Assembly (NCBI GenBank): GCA_910822075.1
Contig: CAJVGC010000432.1
Span: 28,924,589 to 28,988,588, forward strand
DNA from: Senecio squalidus
Taxonomy: Eukaryota > Streptophyta > Magnoliopsida > Asterales > Asteraceae
Length of the DNA: 64,000 nt
Reading direction: 5' to 3'
Part shown: positions 1-9,615 of the stretch, piece by piece
Position numbering within the stretch: position 1 is the first letter of the stretch
Layout: each line of letters opens with the position of its first letter
Notes under the pieces: generated by a model
Seen by the model: only the letters and a program-made list of their open reading frames with translations
Databases searched by the model: none
Told to the model about the DNA's origin: nothing
Made by a program: the position numbers and the translations under genes

Positions 1-1781
1 GACCTGTGCGCCGTCCGTAAGAGCCAGGACGACGCAGCGGGGCATTTGTGTCTTCTGTGCGTCGTTCCTAAGGTCCAGGACGTCGCACATGGCTGCCAGT
101 TTTCCCGAAATGTTGTCGTTTGGACATTTTGAACTTATTTATACCGCTGACTTTTCGTAACTAGTATTTTGGGACTGAGGTTGATAAAAATAATTATATT
201 GGTGACTTGTATTGGACTTATTATGTATGTTGTAAGCGGGAAAGTGAATTTGGATTTTGGATATGAAATTTGGGCGCAGAAGCGCTTCCCAAATTTCGTT
301 AGAAAATCCGAACCACTTCAGCGACCAAAATGTGTGTATCATAATAATAAAAACGTTAACTTTGGACTTTTGGACTAAAACATAACGTTAACCGTTTCGG
401 ACTATTTTTGGACAAGTGGACCTTGACACTTAAATTTTAACTAAAATTTATCTATTATATATTATATATAATAACATAATGTAATAATAACACTTGAACA
501 ATTTTGGTATTCTTATTCTTTCCGTGATTCCCGGCTCTCATTTCCGACCGTTTTCCGAGTTCTTTATCTTTGCAATCCGTGAGTTACACCCCTCTACTCT
601 TGGTATTTTTAAGTACTCTTTTTTGGGGAAACATGAGATCTAAACCGTTTATGAACTATATCTTTTATGTACAATGTCTCTTATGAACTATGTCTTTTTA
701 TGAACTACGAACATTTATGAACTGTTTGACACTTTGACTATATGCGTAAAACTATTTTAATTTCCTCGTTCGGCATTCTTTGACATTTTGACATTATGGC
801 TTGCCCCCTTTTGGCACTTGACTAGACTATGAATGTTTGATTGTATTTTGTGCAAACCCTTGATGAGAATATAAACGCCGTAAGTGCCTACTATCAGTTT
901 TTGGACAAAAATTACATATGCCCCGTTTTCAGGAAAGAACATTACACACTATTAGCAATAGCCGTTGGTAATTATGGGTATCGATACTTAGGAGAGGTCA
1001 CTCCTTACTTTAGGGTAGCTACCTGAGTACATATTACTAGAACAGACAAACTTAGTCGATAGTGCGAGGTTGGGGCGGATCAGACCAGTTAATCAGTTTA
1101 GTGTGAACTCTTACGTTATATTATGCCAAGTGGTTGATTCAATTCAAAAATCATACGTTATTATTATTACGCATATACATACTTATCGTCTTACACATGT
1201 GGATTATTCCACCGCTGAGGTAATGACAACTTTTACTTATCGTCTTACACATGTGGATTAATCCACCGCTGAGGTAATGACAACGTACATTTATCGTCTT
1301 GTTACGCAACTTGAACTTTTCCAACTATTGATCTATTTGTCTATGATCTTTAAAAGTATATATATTTTAAGCGCTTATATCCGCTATCTTTCTTTTAAGA
1401 AAACTTTATACTTATATATACTTGTCGGAACTTTTGTCGGAACTTTTGTCAAAAACTTATAAACTGTAACTCACTAACTACGTTATGTAGTTTGACACTT
1501 TATCTCATGTTTTAGGAAATTAAGCGTAAGTCTTGAAGTGCATTGCTCGAGCGGGTCAAGATGGTTATGTGAAGTGTAATTCGGGAGAAGACCTTTGTTA
1601 TTTGGGAATTTTGATTAAAACACTTTGTTATGTATTTGTTGTCTTAAACTTTATGAATCTTTGTTGTATCTTTTGAACATTGGTACTTTTTCAAACTTCA
1701 ATTTAAATGACTTGAACCGTTGAATTTTGGTATAACTCGTGAAATGATTATCTTGCTCTCGCACCTCGTGTTTCCGCTTTA
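1..1781 (+). mobile_element. 5' LTR of gypsy element A1 (left part outside window, 3' end deleted)
   Basis: This segment aligns by eye with about 7290-9005 of the complete A-family LTR at 6346-9018, so the window opens roughly 0.95 kb into the LTR. It carries CG-dense inverted repeats near 10-90, a run of short ATGAACTATG/TTTTATGTACAATG repeats near 640-725, and two copies of a unit of about 54 bp starting TTATCGTCTTACACATGTGG at 1187-1290. The LTR stops at TTTCCGCTTTA near 1781 and jumps straight to ACCAAGGCTTTTC. Compared with 9006-9094, about 90 bp are missing, including the last LTR bases and the primer-binding site. Confidence 0.85.
1181..1300 (+). repeat. Tandem repeat of about 54 bp in the A LTR, about 2 copies
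   Basis: Units begin TTATCGTCTTACACATG and end GAGGTAATGACAAC. The same array has about two copies in the 3' LTR of A2 (42117-42230) and is cut down to about 1.4 copies in the shared central LTR (8585-8660). Copy number therefore varies between LTRs of one family. Confidence 0.75.
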
Positions 1782-2072
1782 ACCAAGGCTTTTCAGAAAA
1801 ATCATTTTCGGGTTCAACTTTAGTATATTATTTTCCGCAGTTGCATGATTATCTCTTTCAATTACGCATGACTTGATCACCCATGCCTAGTTCAAAATGA
1901 ATTATGCAAGAACGGAAAGAAGTTGCTATCGTTAACGGTTTTTGAGTCAAAAAATTCCCGGTCTTGTCAATTCCCTGTTCTCACATAACTGACCCGTGCA
2001 TGCATTTTACTTACGCTTTTCCTAATTTAGTTTTCCCCCGTACTTATGTAACTCTCTATTCGCAAATACGTC
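1782..2072 (+). other. A1 untranslated leader
   Basis: AT-rich leader between the LTR and the first ORF of A1. It matches the A2 leader at 9095-9386 closely. The primer-binding site expected at its start is deleted. I see no coding potential. Confidence 0.75.
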
Positions 2073-2936
2073 ATGTGTCAGTCGTCGCACTCCCGATCTC
2101 AGTCACGATCCCTCTCACGAGCCGCCTCCCCATCGTGCGAACCTTCAGAGGGCCACACGGCCTCCGAGAGTCAGCGTCATCAGACGACTGACCCGACGGA
2201 GGATACGTCGATGACGATCAGCAGCAGTAACGGGTCCAGCCCGAGGACTGTACTACCACCTCCTCGACCGGCGCCCGTTGCAGCACCACCGCAATCCCAA
2301 GGGCCCCGCGCTAGGTTGACTGCGCGCCAGCACCCGGGTCCGTCTCGACCCGCACCTCCCCAGTCCTTCGTGGACCCTTACGATCCCGCCTTGCGCACTC
2401 CAGTCATAGAACACTATGCGTGGGAGCGTCAGTTCCTCGAGGTGAGGCGACGCGCCCAGGAGGCCGGACCCTCCCGACCTATGATGCCACCAACTCTCCA
2501 GCCTCCCCCACCAGCCGCATTCCTTCACCTGCACCGTGAGGTCCGGAGACTTGCTGAGGAAGCCCAACAGCAGGGTCTTCTTCTCTTCGAAGTCTCCGAC
2601 GCCGCACATAAGCTGGCGGAACAGTCAATGCGAATCATCGCATCGGCTAAGACCACCGCACGGATCGTGCAGCGTCTTGGTCATGGGGACGTTGATCGTG
2701 GCTATTGCCGCCAAGATGTTCCTCGAGAGGCGCCGCTAGTCATATTTCCTTTGTATTTGTACTGTACTAAGCTTAGTCGTAATTTTTCCATTGTACACGA
2801 CTTAAGCTATCTATCTTATTATTTTCTTTTGTATTGTACTTGTATTTCCATTCAGTATTTTGTTCGATGTACCAAACTTAATATTATTAATGGAAAATTT
2901 CTATCTTTTGTTATTCGTACTTGTATTGTCGTGTGA
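2073..2936 (+). CDS. ORF0: extra reading frame upstream of gag in element A1 (287 codons as read)
   Basis: Unrecognised protein placed between the leader and gag of a chromovirus-like gypsy element. The start ATG is supported by an aligned ATG in A2 (9387) followed by the same residues (Q-S-S-H-S-R-S-Q-S-R). The N-terminal ~25 residues are Ser/Arg rich. Residues ~60-115 are Pro-rich with PPP and APP runs. Then comes a conserved segment containing HYAWERQFLE, PSRPMMPPTLQPPPP and a Glu/Gln-rich helix-like stretch. After about residue 215 the frame runs into low-complexity sequence that does not look coding. A different frame (about 2683-2739) encodes a hydrophobic stretch of ~14 residues followed by KMFLERRR and a stop, and A2 has a similar ending, so a small frameshift near 2680 probably removed the original C-terminus. 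Function unknown; no nucleic-acid or protease motif is visible. Confidence 0.6.
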   Translation: MCQSSHSRSQSRSLSRAASPSCEPSEGHTASESQRHQTTDPTEDTSMTISSSNGSSPRTVLPPPRPAPVAAPPQSQGPRARLTARQHPGPSRPAPPQSFVDPYDPALRTPVIEHYAWERQFLEVRRRAQEAGPSRPMMPPTLQPPPPAAFLHLHREVRRLAEEAQQQGLLLFEVSDAAHKLAEQSMRIIASAKTTARIVQRLGHGDVDRGYCRQDVPREAPLVIFPLYLYCTKLSRNFSIVHDLSYLSYYFLLYCTCISIQYFVRCTKLNIINGKFLSFVIRTCIVV

Positions 2937-3112
2937 ATCTTTTATTATTGCCAATCATATATTACTATCTCTTGAATTGTTGTCGTGCGTGTGCTAATAT
3001 ATCCTTTGTTTGCTCCTTGACCATTATCATTATTAGCATTCATTATATTACACTCTTTATCGCTAGCGCTTATTCGTGCGTTCTAAACCTTTCTCTTCTC
3101 TGTTACAGAATC
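2745..3112 (+). promoter_or_regulatory. ORF0-gag spacer ending in a 3' splice-site-like tract
   Basis: T-rich, poorly coding spacer between ORF0 and gag. It ends in a pyrimidine-rich tract and TTACAG four bases before the gag ATG at 3113, which resembles a plant splice acceptor. A2 keeps the same ending (near 35395-35419). In A3 the AG is changed to AA. An unspliced role, for example as a plain spacer, is equally possible. Confidence 0.4.
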
Positions 3113-3241
3113 ATGCCTCCTAAACACTCTAATGCTAGCCTTATCTCCGAACAAGTTTCTACCCAATTGAACGCGGCTATGCCCGACATGATCGCCCAGA
3201 TCACTGCAGGGATCAACGCCAATGTGAACAACCATCAACAG

Positions 3242-3273
<32 letters not shown>

Positions 3274-4342
3274 AAACAAAAACCAGAACCAGAACCAACA
3301 CCCAAACCCTCCTGCGTGCAACTACAAGTGTTTCATAGCGTGTAAGCCAAAGGAGTTCCATGGCACAACTGGTGCTGTAGGACTGCTCCAATGGTCCGAG
3401 AGTATCGAATCAGTCCTGCACATCAGCCGATGTGCTGAAGCCAACAAGGTGGAGTACGCCTCTTGCGTATTCCATGGCCGAGCTTTATCGTGGTGGAACA
3501 GTGTTGTTCAAACCCGAGGGCGTGAGACTGCTTATGCTCTTTCCTGGAACGCCTTCAAGAACCTGCTTATCGAAGAATACTGCCCAAGAGGGGAAATGAA
3601 GAAGCTCGAGGCTGAGCTTTGGGACCACCAGATGATCGGCAACGACATCGAAAAATACCCCACCCGGTTCCACGAGCTCGCCCGGCTGGTTCCAAGGTTG
3701 GTAACCCCTGAGGAGAACCGGATTGACCTCTACATCTCCGGTCTTGTCCCCGAAATCCGAGGCATGGTCATCTCATCTGAGCCCCAGACATTGCAGAGCG
3801 CTATTATCTTAGCTCATCGACTCACCAGCAACCTCCTCACCACTCCTGCATCTTCCAAGAAGAAGTCAGGTGAGAAGAGGAAATTTGAGCAGACCCCGAG
3901 AAGGAGCGACCGTAACAAGAAGGCCCGAAGCACCCGCAATTATGCTGTGACCGCTACACCTGCACCTGCACCCACACCACCTACTGGACCCAGGCATTAC
4001 TCTGGACCGCACCCAAGATGTGACAAGTGCCGTTACCACCACACCGGTAACTGCCCCACTTGCATCAAATGCCAGAAGGTGGGCCATTTCGCTAAGTACT
4101 GCCCAGACAAGAAAATCATCCAGGGTCAGAAGCCGACGTGCTTCGAGTGTGGAAGCGACCAACACCTCCGAAACACCTGCCCTAGACTGCATCGAGCTCA
4201 GCAGAATCAGGGTGGACAAGGTAGAGGTCGTGCTTTTGCACTTACAGCTGAAGAGGCAAGTCAGGACCCCAATGCAGTTACATGTACGTTTTCCATCAAT
4301 GATCACTTTGCTTCCGTACTATTCGATTCAGGAGCTGAGTGA
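3113..4342 (+). CDS. Gag (capsid/nucleocapsid) plus start of protease, element A1, ended by a nonsense mutation
   Basis: Structural polyprotein of a Ty3/gypsy element, 409 aa. ATG 3113 (MPPK) is chosen because A2 and A3 have the same start; the open frame upstream to 2921 is hydrophobic and not conserved as protein. Residues ~42-60 are a poly-Gln tract. The capsid domain follows (LSWWNSVV, EEYCPRGE and LYISGLVPEIRG motifs). Two CX2CX4HX4C zinc knuckles lie at about 317-330 and 343-356, preceded by a related Cys/His segment. The frame enters the protease and stops at TGA 4340-4342, directly after the active-site FDSGAE. The aligned codon in A2 is AGA, so this is most likely a point mutation. 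Gag would form the particle in the cytoplasm and bind the element RNA. Confidence 0.85.
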
Positions 4343-6297
4343 AGCTTTATTTCCTTAGAATTTAGACCCCTCATTAACCTAGGATCTAAAGTTCTTAAGG
4401 ATAGCTTTACCATCGAATATGCTAGCGGCCAAGAGTTCGAAGCTAAAGATATAATCTTAGGATGTCCTATATGCCTATCTGACAAAATCTTCCCCATCGA
4501 TCTAATTCTTATCGAGCTGACAAGCTTTGATGTTATCGTCGGAATAGACTGGCTATCTCGTTTTCGAGCCGAGATCGCCTGTTTCGACAAACTCATTCGC
4601 ATCCCCCTTTCAGAAAGTGAAACTCTCGTTGTTCAGGGAGAAAAGCCTGGAAGACAACTTCGCATCGTGTCTTCCATAAAAATGCGCAAGTACCTCGAGA
4701 AGGACTACGACGCATTCCTCGCTCATGTCGTCGAACGTAAATCTACAGAAAGCCGAGTCCAAGACATTCCCGTAGTCAAGGATCATCCAGAAGTCTTTCC
4801 TGAGGATTTGCCTGGGCTACCGCCGCATCGACAAGTGGAATTCCGAATAGACCTTGTTCCTGGCGCAGCACCGGTTGCCAAGACACCGTACCGTCTAGCA
4901 CCACCCGAAATGCAAGAACTGTCAAAACAGCTGCAGGAATTTTTTAGACCATGGTCTTATTCGCCCAAGTTCGTCCCCCTGGGGAGCCCCAATCCTCTTT
5001 GTCAAAAAGAAAGACGGATCCTTCCGTATGTGCATTGATTATCATGAACTGAACAAGCTGACCGTCAAGAACCGATACCCACTCCCGAGGATCGATGATC
5101 TGTTTGACCAGTTGCAGGGTGCAACTTACTTCTCTAAGATCGACCTCCGTTCGGGTTATCACCAGGTTCGTGTTAGTGAGACCGACATTCCTGAAACCGC
5201 ATTCCGAACTCGTTACGGTCATTACGAATTTCTTGTCATGCCATTTGGTCTGACCAACGCACCAGCAGTGTTCATGTACCTAATGAACAGAGTGTGTAGG
5301 CCATACCTAGACAAATTCGTTATCATATTCATAGACGACATTCTCATCTACTCAAGGAACAAGGAAGATCCTGCGAAACACCTTAAGCTCATTGTAGAAC
5401 TCCTCAGAGATCGTCTCCCGTCACGGAACACCTCTCTCCATCATCTCCGATAGGGATAGTCGATTAACGTCCCGTTTTTGGAATGCCCTTCAGAAATCGC
5501 TAGGGACGCGACTATACCTCAGCACCGCATACCACCCTCAGACCGATGGTCAGAGTGAAAGGACGATCCAAACGCTTGAAGATATGCTGAGAGCGTGTGT
5601 AGTTGACTTCGGAGGAAGTTGGGACGCTCACCTCCCTTTGGTCGAGTTCTCCTATAACAACAGCTACCATGCCAGCATCAAGTGGGCACCGTTCGAGGCC
5701 TTATATGGACGTAAGTGTCGGTCACCGCTTTGTTGGCTAGAAGCTGGCGATCGACAACTTACGAGGCTAGACATCGTCCAGGAGACCATTGACAAGATCA
5801 CCACTATCCGTGAAAGACTGAAAACATCCCGTACCCGGCAGAAGAGCTACGCCGACAACCGGAGAAAACCCATCGAGTTCCAAGTTGGCGATAGAGTGCT
5901 TCTCAAGATATCGCCATGGAAGGGGGTAGTCCGCTTCGGGAAGCGCGACAAACTAAGCCCAAGGTACACCGGTCCATTCGAAGTCATATAGCGTATCGGT
6001 CCAGTTGCTTATCGTCTCCAACTCCCTCAGACTCTTTCCAACGTTCATAATGTCTTCCATGTCTCACACTTGAAAAAGTGTCTATCTGATGAGACCATCG
6101 TCATCCCTCTCGACGAGGTCAAAATCGATAACAAACTCAACTTCATTGAATGCCGAGAGGTCAAACAATTCAGGCAAAGTCGTGTTCCTATTGTCAAAGT
6201 TCGGTGGAATTCCCGACGTGGTCACGAATTCACGTGGGAACGTGAGGACCAAATCCGTCAGAAGTATCCACATCTGTTCGAGAACACCTCTTCATGA
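4343..6297 (+). pseudogene. Broken pol of element A1 (protease, partial RT, integrase tail, chromodomain-like end)
   Basis: Continues gag in the same frame after the TGA at 4340. Protease and linker are readable to ~4938, where six T replace the shorter run of A2 and shift the frame. The RT palm follows at 5028-5453, with YGHYEFLVMPFGLTNAP and the catalytic FIDD. Near 5407-5415 the RT jumps directly into integrase: about 1.29 kb present in A2 (roughly 37742-39026: thumb, RNase H and first half of integrase) is missing. Integrase C-terminal sequence runs 5584-5991 and ends at a TAG where A2 has GAG. The last part (6070-6297) is a chromodomain-like tail with a short deletion at its start. It cannot make an active polymerase. 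Confidence 0.85.
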
Positions 6298-6334
6298 TGG
6301 GACGAACTAAATTTCGGGACGAAATTTCTTTCAA

Positions 6335-6345
6335 CCCGGGGAGAA
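6335..6345 (+). promoter_or_regulatory. Polypurine tract region of A1
   Basis: CCCGGGGAGAA directly precedes the TGTGACA start of the LTR, where second-strand synthesis would be primed. The same sequence precedes the A2 3' LTR (39971-39981), and its reverse complement adjoins the A3 LTR. Confidence 0.7.
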
Positions 6346-6611
6346 TGTGACAACCGTCAACTTTCAGGTGCATTTTACACTCTATGTCTCTCATATTGTC
6401 AGTCGTTGTCTTTAACTGTACATTTACCGGAAACGCGTCAGTGTCGGAATAACTCCTGGAATCGAATTATATAAGTCCTAATACCAAGAAAACACCAAAT
6501 GAACTTTCCTAAGTTCATAACGTATCATAATTAAGAACTTTTAGTTAACGAAAAGGTCCAACGAAACAAAACGCAAAAACGAAAAATCACAAAAATATTT
6601 ACAAAAATGGT

Positions 6612-6648
6612 CCAGGACGACGCACACCCCCCTTGTGCGGCGTTCTGG
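6612..6648. repeat. CG-dense inverted repeat in the A LTR
   Basis: Arms CCAGGACGACGCACA and TGTGCGGCGTTCTGG pair at 13 of 15 positions around a 7-nt C-rich loop. The equivalent in the A2 3' LTR (40235-40271) pairs at 14 of 15. The arms stand out from the surrounding AT-rich LTR. Confidence 0.8.
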
Positions 6649-7480
6649 AGGTGCAGTCCGAAATATTTTTGAATTTTTAAGACTTGTCTCGATTTCTACA
6701 AATTTTATACCAATCAAACACGGTTTTTAGCCATCATTTACTGCATTTGGCAGTACCTAAACCCCCCATTATTACTTTTCTTATTTTCCTTTTCATTTTC
6801 CATTTTCTAAAACATAAAACACAAACACTAACAAACTTTCTCTCTAAATCCTCTCAAGAACATCACCATTTACAGAGATTTCCAGCCATCAAAACCCAAT
6901 TTTAAACCATCAAAAATCGTTTGAACATCAAGGGAAGCAAGTGGGAGCAAAATCTTTTCGGTTTCAAAGCTTTTTGTACCATTTTGGAGCTCAAATCCGT
7001 CTAAAACACCATCCATCCATTTTCATCCGGTAGAAATAACTCTCTTATCTTTATTTACTATTTTAACAACTTGCATGTAAGATCTAAACCATAAAAACAA
7101 GTTTTTATAAATATTTGTGACATTTTATGGACAAGAACGATTTTTAACCGAAATAACATTTAGATCTATAGTTTTATGGTTAATGGTTTAGAAACTGTAA
7201 AAATGATGTTTTATTAAGTATTCACTGTTTGCATGTCAAGATCTACGGTTGGAATAAACGTTTTTGCAAGAAAAACCCAAAAACTACGATCTGTGCGCCG
7301 TCCCTAAGAGCCAGGACGACGCAGCAGGGCATTTGTGTCTTCTGTGCGTCGTTCCTAAGGTCGAGGACTACGCACAGGGCTGCCAGTTTTCCCGAAATGT
7401 TGTCGTTTAGACGTTTTGAACTTATTTACACCGCTGACTTTTCGTAAGTAGTATTTTGGGACTGAGGTTGATAAAAATAA

Positions 7481-7600
7481 CTATATTGGTGACTTGTATT
7501 GGACTTATTATGCTTTTTGGACTCGTTTAAATATGATATTCTATATTGGTGACTTGTATTGGACTTATTATGCTTTTTGGACTCGTTTAAATATGATATT
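7481..7600 (+). repeat. Exact 60-bp tandem duplication
   Basis: Two consecutive 60-bp units, 7481-7540 and 7541-7600, both starting CTATATTGGTGACTTG, are identical by eye. The other A LTRs in the window have a single version, so the duplication is specific to this LTR and recent. Confidence 0.85.
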
Positions 7601-9022
7601 GTGATATATGTATGTTGAAAGCGGGAAAGTGAATGTGGATTTTGGATATGAAATTTTGGCGCGGAAGCGCTGCCCAAATTTCGTTAGAAAATCCAAACCA
7701 CTTCAGCTACCAAAATGTATGTATCATAATAATAAAAACGTTAACTTTGGACTTTCGGACTAAAAACATAACGATAACCGTTTCGGACTATTTTTGGACA
7801 AATTAGACTTTGACACTTAAAGTTTAACTAAAATTTCATCTATTATATATTATATATAATAACATAATGAGATCATAACACTTAAACAATCTTGGTATTC
7901 ATATGCTTTCCGTGATTCCCGGCTCGCTTTTCCGACCGTTTCCCGTATTCGCTATCTTCGCAACCCGTGAGTTACACCCCTCTACTTTTGTATTTTAAGT
8001 ACTATTTTTGGGGGAAACATGAGATCTAAATTGTTTATGAACTATGTCTTTTATGTACAATGAATTTTATGAACTATGTATTTTATGTACAATGCCTTTT
8101 ATGAACTATGAACTTTTATGAACTATTTGACATTTTGACGTATATGCGTAAAACCATTTTAATTGCCTCGTTCGGAATTCTTTGACATTTTGACATTATG
8201 GCTTGCCCCCTTTCGGCACTTGACTAGACTATGATTGTTTGATTGTACACGTAGAAAACCCTTGATGAGAATATACACGCCGTAAGTGCCTACTATCAGT
8301 TTTTGGACAAAAATTACATATGCCCCGTTTTCAGTTCAATTCATTACACACTATTAGCAATAGCCGTTGGTAATTATGGGTATTGATACTTAGGAGAGGT
8401 CACTCCTTACTTTAGGCTAGCTACCTGAGTACATATTACTATAACAGACAAACTTCGTCGATAGTGCGAGGTTGGGGCGGATCAGACTAGTTAATCGGTT
8501 TAGTGTGAACTCTTACGTTATATTATGCCAAGTGGTTGATACAATTCAAAAATCATATGTTACTTTTACTTACGCATATACATACTTATCGTCTTACACA
8601 TCTGGATTACTCCACCGCTGAGGTAATGACATCTTTTACTTATTGTCTTACACATGGATTATCCGCTATCTTTCTTTTAAGAAAACTTTATACTTATATA
8701 TACTTGTCGGAACTTTTGTCGGAACTTGTCGAAACTTTTGTCAAAAACTTATACACTGTAAATCACTCACTACGTTATGTAGTTGACACTTTATCTCATG
8801 TTTCAGGAAACTAAGCGTAAGTCATGAAGTGAATTGCTCGGGCGGGTCAAGATGGTTATGTGAAGTGTAATTCGGGAGAAGACCTTTGTCATTTTGGGAA
8901 TTTTTAACAAACATTTTATTATGTATTGTTGTCTTAAACTTTATGTATTGTTGTTATAACTCGTGAAATGATTCTTTGCTCTTTACATCTCGTGTTTCCG
9001 CTTTAGCGGGGTGTGACAGACT

Positions 9023-9038
9023 TGGTACCAGAGCACGG
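9023..9038 (+). promoter_or_regulatory. Primer-binding site of A2
   Basis: TGGTACCAGAGCACGG lies four bases after the LTR end. It resembles the plant initiator-Met tRNA primer-binding site TGGTATCAGAGC, with one T-to-C change and a diverged tail. The corresponding site of A1 is deleted. Confidence 0.75.
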
Positions 9039-9386
9039 GTTATACTGAAAACGGTTTAAAAATTTTTTCAAAAGTTTTCGAAACCAAAACTATAACCAAG
9101 GCTTTTCGGAAAAATCATTTTCGGGTTCAAACTTTAGTATATTATTTTCCGCAATTGCATGATTATCTTTTTCAACTACGCATGACTTGATCAACCATGC
9201 CTAGTTCAAAATGAATTATGCAAGAACGGAAAGAAGTTGCTATCGTTAACGGTTTTTGAGTTGAAAAATTCCCGGTCTTGTCGATTTCCGATTCTCACAT
9301 AACTGACCCGTGCATGCATTTTACTTACGTTTTTCCTATTTTAGTTTTCCCACGTACTTATGTAACTCCCTTTTCGCAGATACGTC
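9039..9386 (+). other. A2 untranslated leader
   Basis: Leader between the primer-binding site and ORF0 of A2. It is closely similar to the A1 leader and extends it on the 5' side by the part deleted in A1. Its central part (about 9119-9275) is also found, in reverse, inside element C (29197-29335). Confidence 0.7.
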
Positions 9387-9615
9387 ATGGCTCAGTCGTC
9401 ACACTCGCGATCTCAGTCACGATATCTTCCACGGGCCGCTTCTTCGTCGCACGAACCCTCAGAGGGCCACACGGCGTCCGAGAGTCAGCGTCACCAGACG
9501 ACTGACCTAACGGAGGACACATCGCTGGCAGTCTCCAGCAGCATCGGGTCTATCCCAAGGCTGTGCCTCCACTTCCTCTACCAGCGCCCGTTGCCGCACC
9601 ACCGCAGTTTCACGG
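9387..9615 (+). pseudogene. A2 ORF0, 5' fragment, interrupted by B
   Basis: Start MAQSSHSRSQSR and about 70 residues of the Ser/Arg-rich N-terminal part of ORF0, similar to A1 at 2073. The frame is cut at 9615 by the insertion of the B tandem element. It resumes at 24894. Confidence 0.75.
9611..9615. repeat. Left target-site duplication of B (CACGG)
   Basis: CACGG here and CACGG at 24889-24893 bracket the whole B array. Removing the insertion and one copy restores the alignment with A1 ORF0. Confidence 0.9.

Larger units (their letters stand above)
6346..9018 (+). mobile_element. Complete A-family LTR shared by A1 (as 3' LTR) and A2 (as 5' LTR)
   Basis: 2673 bp, starting TGTGACAACC and ending GCGGGGTGTGACA. 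Its left neighbour is the A1 polypurine tract and its right neighbour is a primer-binding site followed by the A2 leader, so a single LTR serves two internal regions. Features: a CG-dense hairpin (6612-6626 with 6634-6648), two further such inverted repeats at about 7288-7380, a perfect 60-bp tandem duplication (7481-7600), and a terminal palindrome CCGCTTTAGCGG at 8998-9009. Confidence 0.9.

Noticed and set aside
2253..2609. Minus-strand ORF of 118 codons opposite ORF0
   Set aside because: Shadow of the GC-rich ORF0 sequence; not conserved in A2.
2921..3112. Hydrophobic N-terminal extension of A1 gag that looks like a membrane segment
   Set aside because: It lies in the T-rich spacer, is only an open frame by chance, and the MPPK start is shared by A1, A2 and A3.
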